Shown: positions 55,450 through 63,918, counted from the stretch's first letter. The stretch is DNA of 64,000 nt from Prochlorococcus marinus str. MIT 1214 (GCF_027359355.1 NZ_CP114777.1:62001-126000), one strand, 5' to 3'. Numbers and translations: made by a program. The notes: a model not told the origin generated them from the letters alone.

Positions 55450-56301
55450 CTGACAGATATCCGAATTGCTATCGCTGGAGATTTACATGGGTCATGGAGT
55501 CAGGATGATCTGGATTTGCTTTTGGAACTGAATCCTGATGGTGTTTTATTTGTTGGTGACTTGTCTGATGGTGATTTAAGGATTGTTCGAGCTATAAATA
55601 AAATTTCTATTCCCACTTCAGTAATACTTGGAAATCATGATAGAGGTAGAGATGGATCTGGCGATGTTTTAAGAGCCCAATTGGATTTATTAGGTGAAAA
55701 GAATTGTTCATGGAAATTGTCAAAATGGGCACTGAATGAACTTTCTGTCGTTGGAGCTAGACCCTGCAGTGGAGGTGGAGGTTTTTTCTTAACAACAGAA
55801 GTTAAGTCTGTATTCGGGGAGGTCAGCCTTGATGAATCTGTTTTTAGGATTGTTTCTGCCGCCAAATCTGCCCCAATAGATTTCCCTTTATTAATACTTG
55901 CTCATTCGGGACCAGTTGGTCTTGGATCAGAGTCTTCAAGTCTTTGTGGCAGAGATTGGAAATTGCCATCAATGGATTGGGGAGATAAAGATCTTGGTAT
56001 CGCAATTGATCAAATTCGTAAATTTAGGGTTCCTGATTTAGTTGTTTTTGGCCACACTCATCATCAGTTAAGAATTGGGGGGAATCGAACTAGAAAAACT
56101 TTTGCTCAAGATCTATGGGGTACTTCATATTTAAATGCTGCGTGTGTTCCAAGAAGAGGTATTGATTCTGCAGGTGAGAATTTGTGCCATTTCTCTTGGG
56201 TTGAGTTTTCTAATGGCAAGCTTGTTCATGCATCACACAGATGGTTTAGGAATGATGCATCAATTGCATATAAAGAGATATTGTTAAACAAAGAAAACTA
56301 G
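55450..56301 (+). CDS. Metallophosphoesterase, non-standard start
   Basis: Calcineurin-like phosphoesterase. Motif I AGDLHGSW (metal ligands Asp, His) is encoded upstream of the first standard start (TTG at 55516), so the real start must be earlier. The frame is open from 55396 but contains no ATG, GTG or TTG there; a CTG at 55450 (giving MTDIRIAIAGDLHG, 283 aa) is the best candidate. Motif II FVGDLSDG, motif III LGNHDRG, then LAHSGPVG and FGHTHHQLR complete the metal sites. Divergent from nadA. Substrate unknown. Confidence 0.8.
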   Translation: MTDIRIAIAGDLHGSWSQDDLDLLLELNPDGVLFVGDLSDGDLRIVRAINKISIPTSVILGNHDRGRDGSGDVLRAQLDLLGEKNCSWKLSKWALNELSVVGARPCSGGGGFFLTTEVKSVFGEVSLDESVFRIVSAAKSAPIDFPLLILAHSGPVGLGSESSSLCGRDWKLPSMDWGDKDLGIAIDQIRKFRVPDLVVFGHTHHQLRIGGNRTRKTFAQDLWGTSYLNAACVPRRGIDSAGENLCHFSWVEFSNGKLVHASHRWFRNDASIAYKEILLNKEN

Positions 56302-56340
56302 TATTTAGTCGATTTTTATTTTCTTAATAATCAATTAATT

Positions 56341-57144
56341 TTAACTTTGTTTTTTTAAATCAGGATCCTTAAATTTTCTTTCTGCAATTAAATAAGCACC
56401 AATTGCAGAGCCTATAAATCCCAAAACATTTCTCATTAAAGGCAAAATGTCATTAGTTCTTGTTACCACAGGAGCAATGCCGAAAATTCCAAACAGCATT
56501 ATCCAAAGAGGGGAAAGGAGCAAAAGCCATCCTATTGAAAATGATTCATTTTCTTTTCTTGGCGAGGCTGCGAAACCTGCAATAATTCCTCCCAACAAGG
56601 AGGTCAATAATGTCCATTGCCATTGTTCCTTGGGTAAACCAGGTACAACTTCACAACCACCACGGTCTAAACAGGTCTCCACCGCTTGTATTGAAGCTAA
56701 TATTGCACCGTCCTCTCCATTATCTCTTACATAAAATTGGTTCCCAAACCTAGTTTGTAATTCCACCCAAAATATTCTGGGCATTAGTGCAAAATATGCG
56801 TCTCCAACATTAAAACTCAATAAATTCCCTCCTCTTGGATCAGCGATTATAAGTAAACTTGTCTCATCAAGATCCCAATACTCTTTAACTGCTAAACCAG
56901 GGGTTTGTTCATATTGCGACAAAACCCTTATTTTCCAGCCATTTTCTTGTTCATAAGAATTTAGCGAGTTCTCCAAGTCTAATCTTTGCTTCTCACTAAG
57001 AGTTTTTGCAAGATCAATTATTGGTGTTTGTTCTTTTGGTAATAGTTCAGGATTATCGTAAGCATATGCTCCACCTACCATTAAAAACATTATTACGAGT
57101 CCCATGCAAAAAATTATGGCTCTTTTAAATGATTTCTTCATCAT
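56341..57144 (-). CDS. psb32: TPM-domain protein, Psb32-like
   Basis: About 267 aa. A signal/anchor segment (KKSFKRAIIFCMGLVIMFLMVGGAYA) is followed by a TPM domain (TPIIDLAKTLSEKQRLDLENSLNSYEQENGWKIRVLS ... LLIIADPRGGNLLSFNVGDAYFALMPRIFWVELQTRFG) and two C-terminal membrane helices (LLTSLLGGIIAGFA, WLLLLSPLWIMLFGIFGI). This is the layout of Psb32, implicated in photosystem II repair. ATG 57144 is chosen over a GTG at 57150. Divergent from the MidA gene by about 30 bp. Confidence 0.85.
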   Translation of the reverse strand: MMKKSFKRAIIFCMGLVIMFLMVGGAYAYDNPELLPKEQTPIIDLAKTLSEKQRLDLENSLNSYEQENGWKIRVLSQYEQTPGLAVKEYWDLDETSLLIIADPRGGNLLSFNVGDAYFALMPRIFWVELQTRFGNQFYVRDNGEDGAILASIQAVETCLDRGGCEVVPGLPKEQWQWTLLTSLLGGIIAGFAASPRKENESFSIGWLLLLSPLWIMLFGIFGIAPVVTRTNDILPLMRNVLGFIGSAIGAYLIAERKFKDPDLKKQS

Positions 57145-57176
57145 GTGCACGATTTTCTCTGAGGGTATTCTCTATC

Positions 57177-58379
57177 ATGATTGACCCGAGCGCGAGATGT
57201 CCTGAATGGTTGGTCGATCGCATAATTGATGGTGGCGGTTCAATAAGTTTCTACAGTTATATGAATTTAGTTTTAAATGATCCTGAAAATGGATTTTATT
57301 CAACAGGAAGATTGAATATTGGTAGGGATGGAGACTTTTGCACCTCACCATCTTTGGGTATTGATTTCGCACGTTTATTAGCTATTCAAGTTGTTGATTG
57401 GCTTTTCGATCTAGAAAAATCAGGAATTGAATCCGAATTGCTTTCTCTTGTTGAGATTGGTCCAGGAGAAGGAACGTTATCAAGAGATTTGATAGTGGCT
57501 ATTGCGGAAATTGCACCTGCTTTAATCGGTAAAATTGAGCTTGTTTTAGTAGAATTAAATGTAGGGATGAGGGAACGACAAGAAAAAGTAGTTAATAACT
57601 TAGAGGGTACTAATTATCGCTGGAGCAATATCGAAGATCTTATTTCAAGGCCAGTAACAGGTGTAGTGATTGCTAATGAGGTTCTAGACGCTTTCCCAGT
57701 AGAGAGATTAGTTTTTACAGAAAATAAGGTTTTTAGACAGGGAGTTTCCTTGAAAAAAATAAATGATGAAAATTTTTTGGAGTTTGTTGATCTCAGCCCT
57801 ACTTCAGCGATTATGAAGTTTTTGAAAGATTCGAGTAGTCTTTTGAATATTGAGTTCCCACCAAAAGATATTTGTAATAGATGGGTCACAGAATGGCATT
57901 GTGATGTACCTAGTTGGTTTAGGAACTTGTCTAAGGCTGTAATTAATGGCTCATTATTAGTTGTCGATTATGCGATGGAATCGAAGCGCTATTACAACGC
58001 AATGAGAAAAGACGGTACTCTTATTTCCTATAGTAATCAAGAAGCAAATCCTAATATTTTAAAAGATGCTGGCTTGTGTGATCTAACAGCTCATTTATGC
58101 ATTGAATCAACCATTAATTATGCACTGAAAAACGGATGGAAGTTTATGGGTGAGACTAGGCAGGGACAAGCTCTCTTAGCATTAGGACTTTCAAGTTTTC
58201 TTTATTCTCTTCAAAATACAAAGAGTAATGATCTTTCTGCTGCATTAAATCAAAGAGAGTCATTATTGAGACTTGTTGATCCGATGGGACTGGGGGAATT
58301 TAGGTGGTTAGCTTTCCAGAAGGAAACTAGTAATAATCTAATTTTACGAAATCGTTTTCTTGAAGATCCAATTAGCTAA
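57177..58379 (+). CDS. SAM-dependent methyltransferase, MidA/NDUFAF7 family
   Basis: 400 aa from ATG 57177 (an earlier in-frame codon at 57129 would overlap the neighbouring gene). ENGFYSTGRLNIGRDGDFCTSPSLG is the family start, followed by SAM motif VEIGPGEGTLSRDL, NEVLDAFPVERLVF and VDYAMESKRYYNAMRKDGTLISY. Mitochondrial NDUFAF7 methylates an arginine of complex I; a parallel role for the NDH-1 complex in cyanobacteria is plausible but inference. The gene overlaps the convergent aroB by 8 bp. Confidence 0.9.
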   Translation: MIDPSARCPEWLVDRIIDGGGSISFYSYMNLVLNDPENGFYSTGRLNIGRDGDFCTSPSLGIDFARLLAIQVVDWLFDLEKSGIESELLSLVEIGPGEGTLSRDLIVAIAEIAPALIGKIELVLVELNVGMRERQEKVVNNLEGTNYRWSNIEDLISRPVTGVVIANEVLDAFPVERLVFTENKVFRQGVSLKKINDENFLEFVDLSPTSAIMKFLKDSSSLLNIEFPPKDICNRWVTEWHCDVPSWFRNLSKAVINGSLLVVDYAMESKRYYNAMRKDGTLISYSNQEANPNILKDAGLCDLTAHLCIESTINYALKNGWKFMGETRQGQALLALGLSSFLYSLQNTKSNDLSAALNQRESLLRLVDPMGLGEFRWLAFQKETSNNLILRNRFLEDPIS

Positions 58380-59478
58380 GTTTTTGTAAGCATTCGTGTA
58401 TCTCTTTATTAGAGATATTATTAAATAATTTTACATCACCAATTTTTAATGGCATAACAAAACTCACTTTACCATTCTTCACTTTTTTGTCTCCTTGTAG
58501 TGACTCTAGAACACTGTCTAGTTCAAGCCCTGGCCATTTGGTAGGAAGACCAGCTTTCTCTATTAATTTTTTCTGTCTTTTAGCATCAATCTCTCTCCAT
58601 AATCCCCTCTGAACCGCTAACTGACCGACTGCGATCATACCCATTGCTACTGCCTCACCATGGAGCCATTTTCCATAACCACAAAGATTTTCTATTACGT
58701 GGCCAAATGTGTGTCCGTAATTTAAAAAAGCTCTAACTCCACTCTCCTTTTCATCTTTTACGACAATTTCTGCTTTAGATGTAGTAGAACGCTTAATTAC
58801 TTCTAATAGCAGTTTCTCTTTTATTCTTGAAAGATCAGAAATATTATCTTCTCTCTCAAGAAGCTCGAAAAGTTCCAGGTCTGATATAACTCCATACTTT
58901 ATTATTTCTGCCATACCCGCATTAAATTCTCTTGTTGGGAGAGTTGATAATGTTTTGGGGTCTATTAACACCAATTTAGGTTGATGAAAAGCACCTATTA
59001 GATTTTTGCCTTTTGAGTGATTTATGCCCGTTTTACCACCAATAGAAGCATCTACCATGGCAAGTAATGTCGTAGGGATTTGGACTACATGAATTCCACG
59101 CAACCATGTAGCAGCAGCAAAACCAGTCATGTCTCCAATTACACCACCTCCAAGGGCAATCATTAATGATCCCCTCTCTAATCTGGCTTCATAAGCCGCA
59201 TTGTGAATTAAATCAATAGAAGATTGATTTTTTTGCTCTTCTCCTGCTTTTAATATTAAAAGCTTCGGAATGTAGTTACTTTTCTTCAGACTTTTAATTA
59301 TGCACTCAGAATAATGATCTGAGACTTCTTTATTGGATACGACTAAAATTTTTAGTCCTTTCTTGAAACCAATTTTACTTAGCTCATCCCCTATGCATTC
59401 AAGACTACTTTTCCCTATTACTATTTCGTATGGATTGGTGGTTAAAGAGACTTGAATATGTAGGTTGTCTTTATTCAC
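58372..59478 (-). CDS. aroB: 3-dehydroquinate synthase
   Basis: 368-aa NAD- and metal-dependent enzyme of the shikimate pathway (DAHP to 3-dehydroquinate). GGGVIGDMTGFAAATWLRGI, PTTLLAMVDASIGGKTGIN and the zinc site ...LNYGHTFGHVIENLCGYGKWLHGEAVAMGM are clear. Usual length. Shares a 282-bp divergent region with purK. Confidence 0.97.
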   Translation of the reverse strand: MNKDNLHIQVSLTTNPYEIVIGKSSLECIGDELSKIGFKKGLKILVVSNKEVSDHYSECIIKSLKKSNYIPKLLILKAGEEQKNQSSIDLIHNAAYEARLERGSLMIALGGGVIGDMTGFAAATWLRGIHVVQIPTTLLAMVDASIGGKTGINHSKGKNLIGAFHQPKLVLIDPKTLSTLPTREFNAGMAEIIKYGVISDLELFELLEREDNISDLSRIKEKLLLEVIKRSTTSKAEIVVKDEKESGVRAFLNYGHTFGHVIENLCGYGKWLHGEAVAMGMIAVGQLAVQRGLWREIDAKRQKKLIEKAGLPTKWPGLELDSVLESLQGDKKVKNGKVSFVMPLKIGDVKLFNNISNKEIHECLQKLS

Positions 59479-59760
59479 AGTTCTGAGGATATAAGGCTAT
59501 TGATGATTTTTTGCTAAATCATCAAAATAATAATGTAATTATATGGTTGATTAATACATTTCATAAACCAATGATATGTGTTCGTATACGTTCAGTATTT
59601 ATTCCAAGATCAAAATAATCATGTAGTCGAATATTCTTTAGGTTGTGCATGAAGGATGTTTTTATTAAAATTACAATTTACACTTGTTTCTGTTTGCTTG
59701 TACGAAATCTTTGTTGTGTTTTTTTCTTGTGCGAAACTCTAAAAATGAGGTTTTGAACTA

Positions 59761-60903
59761 ATGATTGGGGTCGTGGGTGGAGGACAGTTGGCAATGCTGC
59801 TAGTCGAGGCTGGGAAGAAAAGAGATATTGATGTCATTGTTCAGACCACGAGCAAAACTGATTCTGCGGCTAAAAAGGCAAAGCAAGTGATTTTGTATGA
59901 TCCTAAAAATGCAGGAGGTACAAAACTTCTTGCGGAAAAGACATGCTTGATTACCTTTGAAAATGAGTGGATTGATATCTCAAGCCTAATTGACATTCAA
60001 AATAAAGGTGTTTCTTTTTTTCCAAAGCTTCAATCTATAAGACCTTTAATTAATAAAATAAACCAAAGAGAGTTATTAAACAGTCTTGATATTCCCTGCC
60101 CTGATTGGTTGCCGATACCTCTAGTAAAGTCACCAGAAATTGATCTTCCAGCCAATTGGGGGTTTCCATTAATGGCAAAAGTCGCCAAAGGTGGATACGA
60201 CGGTAAAGGAACAAAGATTATTAAAAATATAAAACAACTGGAAGAATTTCTTGAGTCTAAAACAGAGGGGCAATGGATGTTAGAGAAATGGGTCCCTTTC
60301 GAAAAAGAATTATCTATTGTTTCTAGTAGGGATTCAAAGGGAATAGTTCGTAGTTTCCCAATCGTAGAGACTTACCAAACTAAGCAAGTATGCGATTGGG
60401 TGTTTGCTCCAGCAGAAATTAATCATGACGTTGAACTAATGGTAAAAAATATCGTATCTTCCTTGCTTTCTGAGTTGGATTATGTGGGTATTATTGCTAT
60501 CGAATTCTTTTATGGATCTGAAGGATTACTTGTGAATGAAATAGCTCCAAGAACTCATAACTCAGGTCATTTTTCTATTGATGCCTGCAACAGTAGTCAG
60601 TTTGATCAACAAATTTGTATCACATCTGGTATCGATGTCCCCAATCCTGAAATGCTTAGTAATGGAGCTTTAATGGCAAATTTGCTTGGCTTGCAAACTA
60701 ACTATCCAATATCACTCACTCAGAGGTTTAATAATTTAAGGGGTATTCCTGGCTTAAATGTTCATTGCTATGAAAAAGAAGAAAAAAAAGGAAGGAAGCT
60801 TGGTCACGTTACTTATCTATTGAATAATCAAGATACTTTGTCTAGAAAAAAAGAAGCATTAAATATTTTAAAAAAAATAAGGTCAATTTGGCCTACCTCT
60901 TGA
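59761..60903 (+). CDS. purK: N5-carboxyaminoimidazole ribonucleotide synthase
   Basis: 380-aa ATP-grasp enzyme of purine synthesis that carboxylates AIR with bicarbonate. IGVVGGGQLAMLLVEA starts the protein; the ATP-grasp parts AKVAKGGYDGKGTKII, WMLEKWVPFEKELSIV and LVNEIAPRTHNSGHFSIDAC are typical. ATG 59761 is fixed by the conserved N-terminus. It marks the end of the dense housekeeping part; the following 3 kb differ in character. Confidence 0.96.
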   Translation: MIGVVGGGQLAMLLVEAGKKRDIDVIVQTTSKTDSAAKKAKQVILYDPKNAGGTKLLAEKTCLITFENEWIDISSLIDIQNKGVSFFPKLQSIRPLINKINQRELLNSLDIPCPDWLPIPLVKSPEIDLPANWGFPLMAKVAKGGYDGKGTKIIKNIKQLEEFLESKTEGQWMLEKWVPFEKELSIVSSRDSKGIVRSFPIVETYQTKQVCDWVFAPAEINHDVELMVKNIVSSLLSELDYVGIIAIEFFYGSEGLLVNEIAPRTHNSGHFSIDACNSSQFDQQICITSGIDVPNPEMLSNGALMANLLGLQTNYPISLTQRFNNLRGIPGLNVHCYEKEEKKGRKLGHVTYLLNNQDTLSRKKEALNILKKIRSIWPTS

Positions 60904-61087
60904 TGATATCTTGTTTAAATTGTTCAGGTACTGCTTTGTTGGTATAGGCCTTTTCAAGTGCTCTGATCTGACTCTCTTTCGATATGGGGAAACTGTCGTG
61001 AAAGCAACGTAGACCAGCTTGTACTGGAAACGAAGCCTCATTTTGATTCCCCCTCTGGTTCTTCCAGGTCGATGCTTCTTGGGCCAT
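60893..61087 (-). CDS. Small 64-aa protein, unknown
   Basis: 64-residue hydrophilic protein (MAQEASTWKNQRGNQNEASFPVQAGLRC ... QIRALEKAYTNKAVPEQFKQDIIKR) on the minus strand. The C-terminal half looks like a well-formed helix pair. It overlaps the last 11 bases of purK. Protein-like composition in a GC-richer context; no family recognised. Confidence 0.5.
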   Translation of the reverse strand: MAQEASTWKNQRGNQNEASFPVQAGLRCFHDSFPISKESQIRALEKAYTNKAVPEQFKQDIIKR

Positions 61088-61604
61088 ACGGCAAGGCGGT
61101 ACTAACCCTTTAAGTCATTGCTATGACTGGGTTGGTTGATTAATAATAATCTCTTCTCTTTAGGTGGTCCTACCAAGAGGTCCTACCAAAATGTCCTACC
61201 AGTGGTCCTGCCAAATTCACTAAAATTAAACTTCTATCTCTAAAGCATTGCGAGAATTGCATACAGATAGAATTTATTTGAAAAATCCTAGAGAGAAACG
61301 CTCTGATTATTCACTTGATTGTGGTTATTCCTACGTGATCTATTCTTGCTGGTCCTACCAGGTTAACCTCTTAAATTGCCTGTAATGCAGCCTTTTGTAT
61401 TGAATGCTTGGTTGGACCACTCTCTTGCTTTGCGTGGCCTGTGATCCGTTCTGGGACTCTCTCAGGTATTCTGCCTGCCTCTTGTTCTCCTGGTGGCCCC
61501 TATGGGGGCTATTGAGTCCTGCTCGTGCACTTAATACGATTTCAGAAATGTTTGCCAAAAATCATATGCTTTCTATTAGAACCTCTTCTTGGTGGATAAT
61601 TTAG
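61088..61604. other. GC-richer intergenic region with TGGTCCTACCA repeats
   Basis: About 520 bp with no well-supported gene; short ORFs on both strands around 61355-61604 overlap each other and look doubtful. Contains five copies of a GTCCTACCA-type dyad. Composition differs from the surrounding AT-rich genome, suggesting a variable or RNA-coding segment. Confidence 0.45.
61166..61213. repeat. Cluster of four (G)GTCCTACCA repeats
   Basis: Copies at 61166-61175, 61179-61188, 61193-61201 and 61204-61213 (last with one change, GGTCCTGCCA), spaced 11-14 bp apart. With its preceding T the full unit TGGTCCTACCA is itself a dyad TGGT-CCT-ACCA. A fifth copy, with the leading T-like context GCTGGTCCTACCAGG, is at 61351-61360. 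Confidence 0.85.
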
Positions 61605-61925
61605 ATGGTCAAATCAACTCTTTACCCTGCATTAGCTGTTATTAGTACTCTTTTGTTGGGTTCGTTGGTTCTAAGACTTGGTCCTATTGAGCGTGACGCA
61701 AAGCTTAGATTTGAATGTATTCGATTATATGCAATGGTTGGAGAAACAGAGGCAAATAATTCTTCTCCTTGGTTTGGGAAAAGCACTAATCAACCCGAGC
61801 TTCAATTAAAAGAAATTTACAAGCAAGTGCAGAAAGTTGCTCGTATAAGCAATCTTCCTTGGAAACCATTACTCGAAAAGAGATCTTCAAAAGGTGTTGG
61901 TGAAGCCTGTAAGGTTTATCGTTGA
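61605..61925 (+). CDS. Small protein with N-terminal hydrophobic helix, unknown
   Basis: 106-aa protein: N-terminal hydrophobic segment (LYPALAVISTLLLGSLVLRLG, residues 5-25), then a soluble helical domain (DAKLRFECIRLYAMVGETEANN ... ELQLKEIYKQVQKVARISNLPWKPLLEKR). Probably membrane-anchored or exported. ATG start. Its end overlaps a further small reading frame in +1. No family recognised. Confidence 0.6.
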   Translation: MVKSTLYPALAVISTLLLGSLVLRLGPIERDAKLRFECIRLYAMVGETEANNSSPWFGKSTNQPELQLKEIYKQVQKVARISNLPWKPLLEKRSSKGVGEACKVYR

Positions 61926-62019
61926 CGGCAAAAACAACAAAGTGTATCGCTCACCAATGACGAATTCAGACCAAGTGATGCATACTCGGCTCAAAGAAAT
62001 TCTTTTCTACGTCAATTAA
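61894..62019 (+). CDS. Small 39-41-aa protein overlapping the previous gene
   Basis: In the +1 frame relative to the preceding ORF, starts at GTG 61894 or GTG 61900 and stops at 62017-62019. The product ends VRFIVDGKNNKVYRSPMTNSDQVMHTRLKEILFYVN, strongly protein-like, and a clear terminator follows at once. It may be a coupled small gene, or the true C-terminus of the preceding protein after a frameshift. Confidence 0.45.
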   Translation: MLVKPVRFIVDGKNNKVYRSPMTNSDQVMHTRLKEILFYVN

Positions 62020-62042
62020 AAATCTAATCACTCCTAAGTGAG

Positions 62043-62067
62043 CTCTCGTTAAGAGGGCTTTTTTTAT
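62043..62067 (+). terminator. Intrinsic terminator
   Basis: AGCTCTC / GAGGGCT stem (one G-U pair) with loop GTTAA-type, followed by TTTTTTT, 24 bp after the small ORF ending at 62019. It supports transcription of that ORF from the plus strand. Confidence 0.8.
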
Positions 62068-62119
62068 TGCCCAGTTCAAATCGTCCAAATCTAGTAGTCC
62101 ATTTAATTAGTTATTAATC

Positions 62120-62944
62120 ATGAATAAACAACAGCTCCTTGTGGATCTCAAGGAACTTGCTATTCCTCGTCATTCAAAATGGGATCCCCTTGGATTAATG
62201 AGTGTTCGTATTTATGTCAAAGACCGCCTTTCCTTTTATGGAGATGTTGTCGAACATTCATTCAAAGAAGGATCAGAAGAAGGTGTTAATTACATTCTCA
62301 AATTTCCAGGTCAAAATCCCAATGTTGATCCAATACTCATTGGTGCTCACTATGACGGACCAATTAAATCTCCCGGTGCTGATGACAATGCAAGTGGTTT
62401 AGCTGCCTTATTTGCACTGGCTGAGTATTGGACAAATAACCCTCCTATAAGACCGATATGGTTGGTTGCCTTTGATCAGGAGGAATGGGGAATGCTTGGT
62501 AGTAAAGCTCTATCCAAAGAGTTAAAAGCAGCTGGTCAAAAGCTGAAGCTAATGGTCAGTCTTGAGATGATTGCTTTTACCTCTAAGGAGCAAAATTATC
62601 CATTACCTGCAATGAAAAAACTATTTGGAGAGATAGGTGATTTCATTGCACTAGTAGCCAACACAGGTTGTGCCTTAATGCTTCCTAAGTTGTCATCAAG
62701 CATGGGAAAGTATGTCCCAACTAAAGTTCTTCCTGTCCCTTTAAAAGGAGATGTTCTCGCTGATGTACGTCTTAGTGATCACAGCCCTTTTTGGGATCAG
62801 GGGTATAACGCAATGATGATTACTGATACTTCATTCCTTAGGAATCCTCACTATCACGAACCTACCGATACTGTTGAAACTCTTGATCTGGAGTTCTTCT
62901 ATAAAGTGATTGAAGGACTACTTGAAAGTTTGTCGAGACTTTAA
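62120..62944 (+). CDS. M28-family metallopeptidase
   Basis: 274-aa zinc aminopeptidase-type enzyme. The metal ligands are visible: IGAHYDGP (His, with Asp), PGADDNASG (bridging Asp), DQEEWGMLGS (catalytic Glu and ligand Glu) and late HYHEPTDT (His). No signal peptide, so cytoplasmic. It stands alone in the repeat-rich segment. ATG start. Confidence 0.9.
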   Translation: MNKQQLLVDLKELAIPRHSKWDPLGLMSVRIYVKDRLSFYGDVVEHSFKEGSEEGVNYILKFPGQNPNVDPILIGAHYDGPIKSPGADDNASGLAALFALAEYWTNNPPIRPIWLVAFDQEEWGMLGSKALSKELKAAGQKLKLMVSLEMIAFTSKEQNYPLPAMKKLFGEIGDFIALVANTGCALMLPKLSSSMGKYVPTKVLPVPLKGDVLADVRLSDHSPFWDQGYNAMMITDTSFLRNPHYHEPTDTVETLDLEFFYKVIEGLLESLSRL

Positions 62945-63056
62945 TTAATAGATTTTCGCTAATTAATAGGAGGGGGTGATTCCCTCAAGCAATCATCAGC
63001 TTGAGCAAGCACAAAAAACTCACTAGCATTTCCGAGATTCTTTTTGCTATGAATGA

Positions 63057-63389
63057 TTATTTGTTTTTTGAATCGTATAGATCCTGCCGAACCATGCAAA
63101 ATGCCATAAACCAACACACCAAAGATTTGGCTAGAATGTATGCCAATATATTTGTATCGCTAGGGTCACCACCAGAGCCACCAGCAAAAATAAATGCACC
63201 TATCGCTCCTAACCACATGAAGTTGGTGAGATACTTTGTCGCTAGGAGTGCACACAAAAAAACAATAGAATTAGGAAAAGTTAAATTTGGAAAGTAGTAG
63301 ACGAGCATTGTCATGATGGTCATGACTAAAGCTGCTCTCAGGACAATCTTTATTTTTGGAAGTTCTAATCTCATAAACTTATTATGCAT
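63057..63389 (-). CDS. Small multi-pass membrane protein, unknown
   Basis: 110-aa protein with about three hydrophobic stretches (IVLRAALVMTIMTMLVYYFP, SIVFLCALLATKYLTNFMWLGAIGAFIFAGG, ILAKSLVCWFMAFCMV). A purine-rich AAAAGGA lies about 17 bases upstream of the ATG at 63389. It is preferred over a hydrophilic ORF on the opposite strand (63001-63297). No family recognised. Confidence 0.55.
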   Translation of the reverse strand: MHNKFMRLELPKIKIVLRAALVMTIMTMLVYYFPNLTFPNSIVFLCALLATKYLTNFMWLGAIGAFIFAGGSGGDPSDTNILAYILAKSLVCWFMAFCMVRQDLYDSKNK

Positions 63390-63530
63390 TAAACGTTTTA
63401 TATCCTTTTCTAGCTGAGCTAGTTCAATCAGGGATTAGATAAAAAAGACTGACTAACCCTTATCAATATTGTTTTTACTCAAGATACGTACTATACGTAT
63501 TTACTTCGTTAACTGATAAGTAGAAGGATG

Positions 63531-63590
63531 TGTTTTAGATATGATCTACTTCGCTTCGCTCAGATCATAAGTAAAACATAGATTTTTTGT
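63531..63590 (+). terminator. Long hairpin with T tract
   Basis: Arms 63531-63547 (TGTTTTAGATATGATCT) and 63562-63578 pair over 17 bp with two central mismatches; the loop is CTTCGCTTCGC-like. TAGATTTTTTG follows on the plus strand. Terminator-like, although no convincing plus-strand gene ends just upstream. Confidence 0.5.
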
Positions 63591-63631
63591 CTTATTTAAA
63601 CGTCTAAATTTAACTTCACTTTCCCCTCTCC

Positions 63632-63707
63632 CTGTATACATGGCCTACCGCTGCCTCCCCCTGTATAGGTGGCCTACCGTTACTTTTCCTGTATAGATGG
63701 CCTATTG
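63632..63707. repeat. Three tandem copies of a 19-bp repeat, 28-29 bp period
   Basis: CTGTATACATGGCCTACCG (63632-63650), CTGTATAGGTGGCCTACCG (63661-63679) and CTGTATAGATGGCCTATTG (63689-63707). Period of 28-29 bp, about 10 bp variable between copies. Too short and spaced too closely to be a CRISPR array. Confidence 0.88.
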
Positions 63708-63736
63708 GGTTAAATCTAATTAGAGACTAAGAATTC

Positions 63737-63889
63737 TTAGCTTTCTTCTTCAATAGGGTCCTTTAAAAAAACTTGCGAAGACGTAATAGGAATATCAAGG
63801 ACATCCCACACATCACAATCAACAGCCTGTTCTAAAACATGAATTGAGCTATCAGCATGAACAATTGTTTGAAAACCTGCAGGACCCAA
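63737..63889 (-). CDS. Small protein of at least 50 aa, start uncertain
   Basis: Minus-strand frame ending at TAA (63737-63739). With a TTG start at 63889 it gives 50 aa (MGPAGFQTIVHADSSIHVL ... DVWDVLDIPITSSQ ... DPIEEES). The frame stays open farther upstream (…ELVIEVKRLFRLLGPAGF) without a standard start. The acidic C-terminus and regular composition look real. No family recognised. Confidence 0.4.
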   Translation of the reverse strand: MGPAGFQTIVHADSSIHVLEQAVDCDVWDVLDIPITSSQVFLKDPIEEES

Positions 63890-63918
63890 TAGACGGAATA
63901 GACGTTTTACTTCTATAA

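Larger units (their letters stand above)
63390..63736. other. Repeat-rich intergenic region
   Basis: No gene supported. Holds a 7-bp dyad ATACGTA-CTA-TACGTAT (63484-63500), a long hairpin (63531-63578) and the three-copy CTGTATA repeat (63632-63707). Confidence 0.6.

Noticed and set aside
59479-59760. Possible 6S RNA gene upstream of purK
   Set aside because: 6S (6Sa) RNA is linked to purK in some cyanobacteria, but I could not see the long self-complementary rod or a GC-richer core in this 282-bp gap.
61355-61604. Two overlapping ORFs (67 aa minus, 66 aa plus) in the repeat region
   Set aside because: They overlap on opposite strands, neither has a recognised motif, and the stretch is GC-richer, where long open frames arise more easily. 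Left as non-coding until conservation is shown.
63001-63297. 98-aa plus-strand ORF opposite the small membrane protein
   Set aside because: Overlaps antisense to the 110-aa ORF, which has clear membrane segments. No start signal or motif; the TTG start directly follows the M28 gene but the product looks mirror-derived.
63632-63707. CRISPR array
   Set aside because: Only three 19-bp units with gaps of about 10 bp; no cas genes, and spacers are far too short.
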